The position numbers were made by a program, and so were the translations under genes. From Monoplex corrugatus (taxonomy: Eukaryota; Mollusca; Gastropoda; Littorinimorpha; Ranellidae), in the NCBI GenBank assembly GCA_030674185.1, contig CM060312.1, positions 697,669-761,668 on the forward strand: 64,000 bases of DNA, given 5' to 3'. This document shows positions 12,295-25,800 of this stretch, one piece after another (position 1 is the first letter of the stretch; every line of letters starts with the position of its first letter). Under the pieces are notes generated by a model. It saw only the letters and a list, made by a program, of their open reading frames with translations. It made no database searches and was not told the DNA's origin.

Positions 12295-14593
12295 AGTATT
12301 GTTTTCTATCTATCACAGGATAGTGTGATCTATCAGTATTGTTTTCTGTCTGTCTATCACAGGATGGTGTGATCTATCAGGATTGTTTTCTGTCTATCAC
12401 AGGATGGTGTGATCTATCAGAATTGTTGTCTGTCTATCACAGGATGGTGTGATCTATCAGAATTGTTGTCTGTCTATCACAGGATGGTGTGATCTATCAG
12501 GATTGTTGTCTGTCTATCACAGGATGGTGTGATCTATCAGGATTGTTTTCTGTCTATCACAGGATGGTGTGATCTATCAGAATTGTTGTATGTCTATCAC
12601 AAAATGGTGTAATCTATCAGGATTGTTGACTGTCTGTCTATCACAGAGTGGTGTGATCTATCAGGATTGTTGTCTGTCTATCACAGGATGGTGTGATCTA
12701 TCAGGATTGTTGTCTGTCTATCACAGGATGGTGTGATCTATCAGAATTGTTGTCTGTCTATCACAGGATGGTGTGATCTATCAGGATTGTTTTCTGTCTA
12801 TCACAGGATGGTGTGATCTATCAGAATTGTTGTCTGTCTATCACAAAATGGTGTAATCTATCAGGATTGTTGACTGTCTGTCTATCACAGAGTGGTGTGA
12901 TCTATCAGGATTGTTTTCTGTCTGTCTATCACAGGATGGTGTTATCTATCAGGATCATTGTTTCTCTATCACAGAATAGTAAGATCTATCAAGATTATTT
13001 TCTCTCACAGTATGGTGTGAACTGTCAGGATTGCTGTCTGTCTTTTATAGGACAGTGTCATCTCTCAAGATTGTCGTCTGTCTATCACAGGATGGTGTGA
13101 TCTGTCAGGATTGTTTGTCTATCTATCACAGGATGGTGTGATCTGTCAGGATTGTTTTCTCTCTCACAGGATGGTGTGCTCTGTCAGGACTGTTGTGTGT
13201 CTATTGAACAGGATGGTGTGCTCTGTCAGGATTGTTGTCTGTCTATTTCATAGGATGGTGTCGTCTGTCAGGATTATTGTCTATCTACCAGAGGATGGTG
13301 TGACCTGTCCTGATTGTTGTCTATCACAGGATGTGTCATCTGCCATGATTGTTGTCTATCTGTCTATCACAGATGATGTAATCTCTCAGGATTGTCATGT
13401 TGTCTGTCTGTCACATGATGGTGTGATCTGTCAGGATTGTTGTCTGTCTATCAGAGGGTGATGTGATCTGTCAGGATTGTTGTCTGTCTATCAGAGGGTG
13501 ATGTGATCTGTCAGGATTGTTGTCTGTCTATCAGAGGGTGATCTGATCTGTCAGGATTGTTGTCTGTCTATCAGAGGGTGATGTGATCTGTCAGGATTGT
13601 TGTCTGTCTATCAGAGGGTGATGTGATCTATCAGGATTATTGTCTGTCTATCAGAGGGTGATGTGATCTGTCAGGATTGTTGTCTGTCTATCAGAGGGTG
13701 ATGTGATCTGTCAGGATTGTTGTCTGTCTATCAGAGGGTGATGTGATCTGTCAGGATTGTTGTCTGTCTATCAGAGGGTGATGTGATCTGTCAGGATTGT
13801 TGTCTATCAGAGGGTGGTGTGATCTGTCAGGATTGTTGTCTGTCTATCAGAGGGTGATGTGATCTGTCAGGATTATTGTCTATCACAGGGTGATGTGATC
13901 TGTCAGGATTGCTGTCTGTCTATCAGAGGGTGATGTGATCTGTCAGGATTGTTGTCTGTCTATCAGAGGGTGATGTGATCTGTCAGGATTGTTGTCTGTC
14001 TATCAGAGGGTGATGTGATCTGTCAGGATTGTTGTCTGTCTATCAGAGGGTGATGTGATCTGTCAGGATGGTTGTCTGTCTATCAGAGGGTGATGTGATC
14101 TGTCAGGATTATTGTCTATCAGAGGGTGATGTGATCTGTCAGGATTGTTGTCTGTCTATCAGAGGATGGTGTGATCTGTCAGGATTGTTGTCTGTCTATC
14201 AAAGGGTGATGTGATCTGTCAGGATTATTGTCTATCAGAGGGTGATGTGATCTGTCAGGATTGTTGTCTGTCTATCAGAGGGTGATGTGATCTGTCAGGA
14301 TTGTTGTCTGTCTATCAGAGGGTGATGTGATCTGTCAGGATTGTTGTCTGTCTATCAGAGGGTGATGTGATCTGTCAGGATGGTTGTCTGTCTATCAGAG
14401 GGTGATGTGATCTGTCAGATTGTTGTCTGTCTATCAGAGGGTGATGTGATCTATCAGGATGGTTGTCTGTCTATCAAAGGTTGGTGTCATCTGTGAGGAC
14501 TGTTCTCTGTCTATCACAGGATGGTGTGATCTGCCTGCCAAGATTGTTGTCTATCTACCACAGATGATGTCATCAGTCAGGATTGTTGTCTGT
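12295..14593. repeat. 40-bp minisatellite, first block
   Basis: About 58 units of a roughly 36-40-base repeat run across this block. On the plus strand the unit reads 'tgtctatcacaggatggtgt' followed by 'gatctatcaggattgtt'. A subfamily with 'tatcagagggtgatgtgatc' dominates 13440-14450 and looks recently homogenised. The same array continues after the L2-like insertion at 14594-16880. Confidence 0.96.
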
Positions 14594-16880
14594 TTAGAGA
14601 TGATTTGTCTCATTCCCTCCTTCTTTCTGACACTCATCATAATGTTGATGAGCTAGTACATAGCTACAGCACAGTTCTGTCTAATCTGTTAGACAAACAT
14701 GCTCCAGAGAAAGAAAAGACTGTCCCGCATCGTCCCTCATCCCCTTGGTTGAATGATGTGATTCTTTCAGCTAAGCAGGCTAAACGTAAGGCTGAACGAA
14801 AGATGCGCAAAACAGGACTAGTGATTCATAGAGATATCTATAAACAGACAAGGAATGCGCTTACTCAAGAAATCAAAAACGCTAAAGCAGCTCATTTTCA
14901 CAACCAGCTCGGTAACGCATCATCTGACCCAAGGAAAATGTTTCAAGTATTAAATTCTGTTTTAAATAATACTGATAAGTCGACCACTTTTCCTGATCTA
15001 CCTTCTGAAGAAGCTGCAAACGCATTCTCTCAGTTCTTTTTTGACAAGATTCAGAAAATCATGCAGACTTTCCCACAAATTCATCACAATCTAACTGCTG
15101 CATCCTCTGCTTGTGGTCCTGATGCAATGTCTGATTTTGAGCCCATCTCACTTGAAGCCATCCAGAAACTGTTGTATAAGTCCAAACCAACCACTGCAGC
15201 TGTAGATCCAATTCCGACAACACTCCTTCTAGAATTTTCGGACATTCTGCTTCCTGTAATTCAGGAAATCATAAATCTCAGCCTTCAGTCGGGAACCGTA
15301 CCCAAACCTCTTAAGCAAGCTATTGTCAAACCACTACTCAAAAAGCCTGGTTTAGACCCTGAGATCCTAAATAATTACCGTCCAGTTTCCAACTTGCCAT
15401 TTCTTTCAAAACTTATAGAGAGAGCCGTTGTGGATCAGTTGACAACACATCTTGTCTCACACAATCTCGAAGTGAGGTTCCAGTCAGCGTACAAATGTGG
15501 ACATAGTACTGAAACTGCACTTCTCCGCATATTAAATGACCTCCTTTCTTTTCTTGACCACGGTGACAATGCCATTCTTGTTCTGCTAGACTTGAGCGCT
15601 GCTTTTGATACCATGGATCACACCCTTCTCTTGCAGCGTCTTCACACTGAAATCGGCCTGAACAAAACTGTCTTGTTATGGTTCACTTCATATCTTTCTG
15701 AGAGATCTCAAAAAGTTCTTGTCCGGTCTTCATATTCGAAAGAAACACCTCTTCTTACAGGCGTTCCGCAAGGATCGGTCCTCGGACCTCTTCTCTTCTC
15801 TCTATACACAAGACCCCTGGCTTCTCTGATTGAACAGTTCAATGTTGACTTTCATTTCTTTGCGGATGATTCCCAACTCTATTCCCGCCTTCCCTCCGAC
15901 AATACTCTCGCTCTTGAATCAAAGAAAAATGTTGAATTGTGCTGTCTGGAAATAAAACATTGGATGTCTGCAAACCGGTTGAAGTTGAATGAAGAGAAAA
16001 CTGAAGTTCTGCTGGTCGGAACTGCTCCTAAAAGAGAAATTGTCCCTTTTTCTTCACTTTCGGTCTGTAGTGCAGACATCCCTTTCTCGAAGAAAGTAAA
16101 AACACTAGGAGTGTTTCTGGATGCTAATCTCTCGATGCGTGATCAGATCAATTCAATCATCAGAACTTGCTACTGCCATATCCGATCTCTTGGTAAAGCC
16201 CGCCAGTACTTGACTATTCAAGCTGCTAAGACTGTTGCTGTCACACTAGTACTCTCAAAATTAGACTACTGTAATAGTCTACTTGCTGGTCTCCCTCAGG
16301 TGAAAATACAGCGTCTGCAGGCTGTACAAAACGCAGCTGCCAGAGTAATCTCTAGATGCAGGAAGACTGAACACATAACTCCCATCTTACGGAATCTGCA
16401 CTGGCTCCCAGTTCAACAACGCATCAATCACAAACTACTAACTATCACCTACCGTGCACTCAACTCTAGTAGTCCTTCTTATCTTAAAGATCTTCTTTCT
16501 GAATATAAACCTGTTCGCAGTCTGAGATCTGCTTCCAAGTCTCTTCTTCATGTTCCTGGGACAAGGGATGTTAAAACCAAAAGATATGGTCAGCGAGAAT
16601 TTAAATACCTTGCCCCTACCAAGTGGAACATGCTTCCCATGAGCATCAGGGAGAAAAAGACTCATTCATCCTTTAAATCTAGTCTCAAGACACACTTTTT
16701 CTAATGTTGTATGGGATTGCTTGTTAATACCTTGAATGCCTTTATGAATGTTGGTGCAAAGGCTGTGTGGAATTGTTTTTGTGCCCCCCCCTCCCCCCCA
16801 CCGTGCGCCGCGAGCATGCTTTTATAGCATGGAGATTTTTGTTGCGCGATATAAATTTTCATTCATTCATTCATTCATTC
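14594..16880 (+). mobile_element. L2-like LINE, 5' truncated, RT frame open
   Basis: One uninterrupted frame to a stop at 16702-16704 covers the pre-RT segment, the reverse transcriptase and the C-terminal domain. Visible blocks are NYRPVSNLPFLSKLIERAV, FQSAYKCGHSTETALL, LLDLSAAFDTMDH (first catalytic Asp), GVPQGSVLGPLLF, FFADDSQLY (catalytic Asp pair), LDYCNSLLAGLP and LHWLPVQQRI. The endonuclease is absent, so the copy is 5' truncated. The first codon of the open frame is not a real start. The 3' end carries 'gcgcgatataaattttc' and five ATTC repeats, typical of L2-type tails. It interrupts the 40-bp array. 'attgttgtctgt' flanks both sides (14582-14593, 16881-16892) and fits a target-site duplication, although this motif also belongs to the array. 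The intact frame suggests a young insertion. Confidence 0.9.
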
Positions 16881-19800
16881 ATTGTTGTCTGTCTGTCTAC
16901 TACAGGATGGTGTGATCTGTCAGGATTGTTGTCAGTCTATCACGGAATGATGTGATCTATCAGGATTGTTGTCTGTCTATCACAGGATGGTGTGATCTAT
17001 CAGGATTGTTGTCTGTCTATCACAGGATGGTGTGATCTATCATGATTGTTTTCTGTCTATCAAAGGTTGGTGTCATCTGTCAGGACTGTTCTCTGTCTAT
17101 CACAGGATGGTGTGATCTGCCAGGATTGTTGTCTATCTACCACAGATGATGTCATCTGTCAGGATTGTTGTCTGTCTGTCTACCACAGGATGGTGTGATT
17201 GTCAGGATTGTTGTCAGTCTATCACAGAATGATGTGATCTATCAGGATTGTTTTCTGTCTATCACAGGATGGTGTGATCTATGAGGATTGTTGTCTGTCT
17301 GTATATCACAGGATGGTGTGATCTATGAGGATTGTTGTCTGTCTGTCTATCACAGGATGGTGTTATCTATCAGGATTGTTTTCTGTCTGTCTATCACAGA
17401 GTGGTGTGATCTCTCATGATTGTTTTCTATCACAGGATGGTGTGATCTGTCAGGAGTTTTTTTCTGTTTGTCTATCACAGGATGGTGTGATATATAAGGA
17501 TTGTTGTCTGTCTAACTATCACAGGATGGTGTTATCTATCAGGATTATTTTCTGTCTGTCTATCACAGGATGGTGTCGTCTGTAAGGATTGTTTTCTGTC
17601 TATCAAAGGTCGGTGTCATCTGTCAGGACTGGTGTCTGTCTACCACAGCATGGTGTAATCTGCCATGATTGTCGTCTATCACAGGATGGTGTGATCTGCC
17701 AGGATTGTTATCTATCTCTCACAGATGATGTGATCTGTCAGGATTGTTGTCTGTCTGTCTATCACGGGATGGTGTGATCTGTCAGGATTGTACTTTGTCT
17801 ATCAGAGGGTGATGTGATCTGTCAGGATTGTTGTCTGTCTGTCTATCACGGGATGGTGTGATCTGTCAGGATTGTACTTTGTCTATCAGAGGGTGATGTG
17901 ATCTGTCAGGATTGTTGTTTGTCTATCAGAGGGTGGTGTGCTCTGTTAGAACTTTTGTCTATTACAGGATAGTGTGACCTGTCAGAATTTTCACTGTCAA
18001 TCTCAAGATGGTATGATCTGTTAGGATTTTCACTGTCTGTCACAGGATGGTGTGATCTGTCAGGAAGTTTCACTGTATATCACAGGATGGTGTGATTTGT
18101 CAGGATATTCACTATCTTAGGATGTGTGATCTGTCAGGATTTTCCCTGTCTATCACAGGATGATGTTATCTGTCAGGATTGTTGCCTAATACAGGATGGT
18201 GTGTTCTGTCAGGATTTTCACTGTCTATCACAGGATGGTGTGATCTGTCAGGATTTTTTACTGTCTATCGCAGGAGGGTGTGATCTGTCAGGATTTTCAC
18301 TGTCTATCACAGGATGGTGTGATCTGTCAGAATTACTGTCTGTCAATCGCAAAATGGTGTGATCTGTCAGGATCACTGTCTGTCTATCACAGGATGGTGT
18401 CGTCGGTTAGGATTCCTGTCTGTATGTCTGTCTACCACAGAAGGGTGTGATCTATCAGGATTGTTGTTTGTCTAGCACAGGATGATGTGATCTATCAGGA
18501 TTATTTTCCGTCTATCACAGGATGGTGTGATCTATCAGGATTGTTTTCTGTCTATCACAGGATGGTGTGATCTATCAGGATTGTTTTCTGTCTATCACAG
18601 GATGATGTGATCTATCAGGATTGTTTTCTGTCTATCACAGGATGGTGTGATCTATCAGGATTGTTGTCTGTCTATCACAGGACGGTGTGATCTATCAGGA
18701 TTGTTTTCTGTCTGTCTATCACAGAGTGGTGTGATCTATCAGGATTGTTTTCTGTCTGTCTATCATAGAATGGTGTGATTTATCCTTGTAGTTTTCTCTC
18801 TGTCTATCGCAGAGTGGTGTGATCTATCAGAATTGTTTTTTGTCTATCAGAGAATGGTCTGATCTATCAGGATTTTTTTCTGTCTATCACAGATTCGTGT
18901 GATCTGTCAGGATTATTGTATGTCTGTCTATCAAGATTATTTTCTATCACAGTATGGTGTAAACTGTCAGGATTGTTGTCTGTCTGTCTTTCATAGGACA
19001 GTGTTGTTTCTCTGGATTGTTGTTTGTCTTTCACAGGATGGTGTCATCTGTCAGGATTGTTGTCTGTCTACCACAGGATGGTGTACTCTGTCAGGACTGT
19101 TGTCTGTCTATTACAGGATGCTGTGATCTGTTCCATATGGTTGTCTGTCTAACACAGGATGCTGTGATCTGCCATGATGGTTGTCTATCTATCACAGGAT
19201 GGTGTGCTCTCTCAGGATTGTTGTCTGTCTATCACAGGATGCTGTCATCTTCCGTAGTGGCTGTCTGTCTATCACAGGATAAGGTGATCTGCCATGATGG
19301 TTGTCTATCACAGGATGCTGTCATCTGTCAGGACTCTTGTCTGTCTATTCAACGGGATAGTGTGACCTGTCCTGATTATTGTCTATCACAGGATGGTGTC
19401 ATATGTCAGGATTATTGTCTGTCACAGGATGGTGTGATCTGTCAGGATTATCTGTCACATGATGGTGTGATATGTCAGGATTATTGTCTATCACAGGATG
19501 GTGTCATCTGTCAGAATTATTTTCTATCACAGGATGGTGTGATCTGTCAGGATTATTTTCTGTCTATCACAGGATGGTGTGATCTGTCAGGATTGTTGTC
19601 TGTCTATCACAGGATGGTGTCATCTGTCAGGATTATTGTCTATCACAGGATGGTTCATCTGTCAGGATTTTCACTATCCATCGCAGGATGGTGTGATCCG
19701 TCAGGATCACTGTGTCTATCACAGTATGGTGTGATCTGTTAGAACTTTTATCTGTCTGTCACAGGATGGTGTGATCTGCCATGATTATTGTCTGTCTATC

Positions 19801-22800
19801 ATAGAATGGCGTGATCTGTCAGGACTGTTGTCTGTCAATTTAACAGGATAGAGTGACCTGTCCTGATTGTTGTCTATCACAGGATGGTGTCATCTGTCAT
19901 GATTGTTGTGTATCACAGGATAGTGTGCTCTTAGAACTTTTGTCTGTCTTCACAGGGTAGTGTGACCTGTCAGGATTTTCACTGTCTATCACACGATGGT
20001 GTGCTCTGTCACGAATATTGTCTATCATAGGATGGTGTAATCTGTCAGGATTTTTGTCTGTCTTTTTGTTTATCACAGGATGGTGTGATCTGTCAGGATT
20101 GTTGTCAGTCTATCACAGAATGGTGTGATCTATCAGGAATGTTTTCCGTCTGTCTATCACAGGATGGTGTGATCTATCAGGATTGTTGTCTGTCTATCAC
20201 AGGATGGTATGATCTATCAGGATTTTTTCTGTCTATCACAGAATAGTGTGGTCTATCACGACTGTTTTCTATCAAAGGATGGTGTGATCAGTCAGGAGTG
20301 TTTTCTGTTTGTCTATCACAGGATGGTGTGAACTATCAGGAGTGTTTGTTTTTATTGTCCGTCTATGACAGAATGGTGTGACCTCAAAGGATTGTTTTCT
20401 GTCGGTCTATCACAAAATGGTGGGATCTATCAGGATTGTTTTTTGTCTATCACAGGATAGTGTGATCTATCAGGATTGTTTTCTATTTGTCTATCCCAGA
20501 GTGGTGTGATCTATCAGCATTGGTTTCTATCACAGGACGGTGTGATCTGTCAGGATTGTTTTCTGTCTGTCTGTCACAGGATGGTGTGATCTATCAGGAT
20601 TGTTTGTTTTCTGTCTGTCTATCACAGCATGATGTGATCTATCAGGATTGTTTTCTGTCTTCTGTCACAGGATGGTGTGATCTATCAGAATTGTTTTTTG
20701 TCTATCACAGGAGGTGTGATCTATCAGGAGTGTTTTCTGTCTGTCAATCACAGAATGGTGTTATCTATCAGGAGTGTTTTCTGTCTATCACAGAATGGTG
20801 TGATCTATCAGGAGTGTTTTCTGTCTGTCTATCACAGAATGGTGTTATCTATCAGGATTGTTTTCTGTCTATCACAGAATGGTGTGATCTATCAGGAGTG
20901 TTTTCTGTCTGTCTATCACAGAGTGGTGTTATCTATCAGGAGTGTTTTCTGTCTGTCACAGAATGGTGTTATCTATCAGGAGTGTTTTTCTGTCTATCAC
21001 AGAATGGTGTTATCTATCAGGAGTGTTTTCTGTCTATCACAGAGTGGTGTTATCTATCAGGAGTGTTTTCTGTCTATCACAGAATGGTGTTATCTATCAG
21101 GAGTGTTTTCTGTCTATCACAGAATGGTGTGATCTATCAGGAGTGTTTTCTGTCTATCACAGAGTGGTGTTATCTATCAGGAGTGTTTTCTGTCTATCAC
21201 AGAATGGTGTTATCTATCAGGAGTGTTTTCTGTCTATCACATGATTGGTGTTGTATCTATCAGAGGTGTTGTGTATTTCGATGTTTTCTGTCTATCACAG
21301 AGTGGTGTTATCTATCAGGATTGTTTTCTGTCTATCACAGAATGGTGTTATCTATCAGGAGTGTTTTCTGTCTTCACAGAGTGGTGTTATCTATCAGAGT
21401 GTTTTCTGCATCACAGAATGTGTATCTATCAGGAGTGTTTTCTGTCTATCACAGATGGTGTGATCTATCAGGAGTGTTTTCTGTCTATCACAGAATGGTG
21501 TGATCTATCAGGAGTGTTTTCTGTCTATCACAGAATGGTGTATCTATCAGGAGTGTTTTCTGTCTATCACAGAAGTGGTGTTATCTATCAGGAGTGTTTT
21601 CTGTCTATCACAGAGTGGTGTTATCTATCAGGAGTGTTTTCTGTCTATCACAGAGTGGTGTTATCTATCAGGAGTGTTTTCTGTCTATCACAGAGTGGTG
21701 TTATCTATCAGGAGTGTTTTCTGTCTATCACAGAGTGGTGTTATCTATCAGGAGTGTTTTCTGTCTATCACAGAGTGGTGTTATCTATCAGGAGTGTTTT
21801 CTGTCTATCACAGAATGGTGTTATCTATCAGGAAGTGTTTTCTGTCTATCACAGAGTGGTGTTATCTATCAGGAGTGTTTTCTGTCTATCACAGAATGGT
21901 GTGATCTATCAGGAGTGTTTTCTGTCTATCACAGAATGGTGTTATCTATCAGGAGTGTTTTCTGTCTATCACAGAATGGTGTTATCTATCAGGAGTGTTT
22001 TCTGTCTATCACAGAATGGTGTTATCTATCAGGAGTGTTTTCTGTCTATCACAGAGTGGTGTTATCTATCAGGAGTGTTTTCTGTCTATCACAGAGTGGT
22101 GTTATCTATCAGGAGTGTTTTCTGTCTATCACAGAGTGGTGTTATCTATCAGGAGTGTTTTCTGTCTATCACAGAGTGGTGTTATCTATCAGGAGTGTTT
22201 TCTGTCTATCACAGAATGGTGTTATCTATCAGGAGTGTTTTCTGTCTATCACAGATGGTGTTATCTATCAGGAGTGTTTTCTGTCTATCACAGATGGTGT
22301 TATCTATCAGGAGTGTTTTTCTGTCTATCACAGAATGGTGTTATCTATCAGGAGTGTTTTCTGTCTATCACAGAGATGGTGTATCTATCAGGAGTGTTTT
22401 CTGTCTATCACAGAATGGTGTTATCTATCAGGAGTGTTTTCTGTCTATCACAGAATGGTGTGATCTATCAGGAGTGTTTTCTGTCTATCACAGAGTGGTG
22501 TTATCTATCAGGAGTGTTTTCTGTCTATCACAGAATGGTGTTATCTATCAGGAGTGTTTTCTGTCTATCACAGATGGTGTTATCTATCAGGAGTGTTTTC
22601 TGTCTATCACAGAATGGTGTGTATCTATCAGGAGTGTTTTCTGTCCTATCACAGAGTGGTGTTATCTATCAGGAGTGTTTTCTGTCTATCACAGAATGGT
22701 GTTATCTATCAGGAGTGTTTTCTGTCTATCACAGATGGTGTGATCTATCAGGAGTGTTTTCTGTCTATCACAGAATGGTGTGATCTATCAGGAGTGTTTT

Positions 22801-25800
22801 TTCTGTCTATCACAGAATGGTGTGATCTATCAGGAGTGTTTTCTGTCTATCACAGAGTGGTGTTATCTATCAGGAGTGTTTTCTGTCTATCACAGAATGG
22901 TGTTATCTATCAGGAGTGTTTTCTGTCTTATCACAGAGTGGTGTGATCTATCAGGAGTGTTTTCTGTCTATCACAGATGGTGTTATCTATCAGGAGTGTT
23001 TTCTGTCTATCACAGATGGTGTATTTCAGGAGTGTTTCTGTCTATCACAGAATGGTGTGATCTATCAGGAGTGTTTTCTGTCTATCACAGAGTGGTGTTA
23101 TCTATCAGGAGTGTTTTCTGTCTATCACAGATGGTGTATCTATCAGGAGTGTTTCTGTCTATACAGATGTGTATCTACAGAGTTTTGTCTCAATGGGTAT
23201 CTATCAGGAGTGTTTTCTGTCTATCACAGAATGGTGTTATCTATCAGGAGTGTTTTCTGTCTATCACAGAATGGTGTGATCTATCAGGAGTGTTTTCTGT
23301 CTATCACAGAATGGTGTGATCTATCAGAGTGTTTTCTGTCTTCACAGATGGTGTTATCTATCAGGAGTGTTTTCTGTCTATCACAGAGTGGTGTTATCTA
23401 TCAGGAGTGTTTTCTGTCTATCACAGAGTGGTGTGATCTATCAGGATTGTTTTCTGTCTATCACAGAATGGTGTTATCTATCAGGATGTTTTCTGTCTAT
23501 CACAGATGGTGTTATCTATCAGGAGTGTTTTCTGTCTATCACAGAGTGGTGTTATCTATCAGGAGTGTTTTCTGTCTATCACAGATGGTGGTGTATCTAT
23601 CAGGAGTGTTTTCTGTCTATCACAGATGGTGTGATCTATCAGAGTGATTTTTCTGTCTATCACAGATGGTGTTATCTATCAGGAGTGTTTTCTGTCTATC
23701 ACAGAATGGTGTTATCTATCAGAGTGTTTTCTGTCTATCACAGAATGGTGTTATCTTCAGGAGTGTTTTCTGTCTATCACAGATGGTGTGTATCTATCAG
23801 GAGTGTTTTCTGTCTATCACAGAATGGTGTGATCTATCAGGAGTGTTTTCTGTCTATCACAGAATGGTGTGATCTATCAGGTGTTTTCTGTCTATCACAG
23901 AGGGTGATCTATCAGGAGTGTTTTCTGTCTATCACAGATGGTGTATCTATAGGAGTGTTTTTCTGTCTTCACAGATGGTGTATCTTCAGGAGTGTTTTCT
24001 GTCTATCACGGATGGTGTATCTTCAGGAGTGTTTCTGTCTATCACAGATGGTGTGATCTATCAGGATTTTCTGTCTATCACAGAGTGGTGTGATCTTCAG
24101 GAGTGTTTTCTGTCTATCACAGAATGGTGTGATCTATCAGGAGTGTTTCTGTCTATCACAGATGTGTTGATCTATCAGGATGTTTTCTGTCTATCACAGA
24201 TGGTGTGATCTTCAGGATGTTTCTGTCTATCACAGATGGTGTATCTACTGGAGTGTTTTCTGTCTATCACAGATGGTGTATCTACAGATGTTTTGTCTGT
24301 CTATCACAGAGTGGTGTGATCTATCAGATGTTTTCTGTCTATCACAGAATGGTGTGATCTATCAGGAGTGTTTTCTGTCTACACGATGTGTATCTATCAG
24401 GATGTTTTCTGTCTACACAATGGTGTGTATCTATCAGGATTTTGTCTGTCTATCACAGGATGGTGTGATCTATCAGATTATTTCTGTCTATCACAGAATG
24501 GTGTATCTATCAGGATGTTTTCTGTCTATCACGAGGTGGTGTGATCTATCAGGAGTGTTTTCTGTCTATCACAGAGTGGTGTTATCTATCAGATGTTTGT
24601 CTGTCTATTCACAGGATGGTGTATCTATCAGGAGGTTTTCTGTCTATCACAGAGTGTGTGATCTATCAGGAGTGTTTTCTGTCTATCACAGATGGTGTGA
24701 TCTTCAGGATGTTTTCTGTCTATCACAGAATGGTGTGATCTATCAGGAGTGTTTTCTGTCTATCACAGATGGTGTTGATCTATCAGGAGTTTTCTGTCTG
24801 TCTATCACAGATGGTGTGATCTATCAGGTTTTCTGTCTGTCTATCACAGATGGTGTTGATCTATCAGAGGTATATCTGTCTATCACGAATGGTGTTATCT
24901 ATCAGGAGTGTTTCTGTCTATCACAGAATGGTGTGATCTATCAGGATGTTTTCTGTCTATCACAGAATGGTGTGATCTATCAGGAGTGTTTTCTGTCTAT
25001 CACAGAATGTGTATCTATCAGGAGTGTTTTCTGTCTATCACGATGGTGTGATCATCAATTCTCTCAGATGTGTTACTTCTGTTTTCTGCTATCACAGATG
25101 GTGGTGATCTATCGATGTTTTCTGTCTATCACAGATGGTGTGATCTTCAGGAGTGTTTTCTGTCTATCACAGAATGGTGTATCTATCAGGAGTGTTTTTC
25201 TGTCTATCACAGAATGGTGTGATCTATCAGGATGTTTTCGTCTATCACAGAATGGTGTGATCTATCAGATTGTGTTTCTGTCTATCACAGAAGTGTGTAT
25301 CTATCAGGATGTTTCTGTCTTATCACAGGATGGTGTTATCTTCAGGATGTTTTCTGTCTATCACAGAATGGTGTGATCTATCAGGATGTTTTGTCTATCA
25401 CAGGATGGTGTGATCTATCAGGATGTTTCTGTCTATCACAGATGGTGTTATCTTTCAGAGTGTTTGTCTGTCTATACAAGGATGGTGTGATCTGTCAGGA
25501 TTTTTACTGTCTATCACAGATGTGTGTATCTGATCAGATGTTTTTGTCTATCACAATGGTGTATCTCGATGTTCTGTCTATCACAGAGATGGTGTATCTA
25601 TCGGATGTTTTGTCTATCACAGATGTGTATCTATCAGGATGTTTCTGTCTTTTATCCAGATGGTGTGACTGTCAGGATTTGCTATCAAGAGATGGTATCT
25701 ATCAATGTTTCTTCGTCCTATCACAGAATGGTGTGATCTATCAGGATGTTTTTGTCTATCAGATGGTGTGATCTTCAGGATCTGTCTATCACAGATGGTG

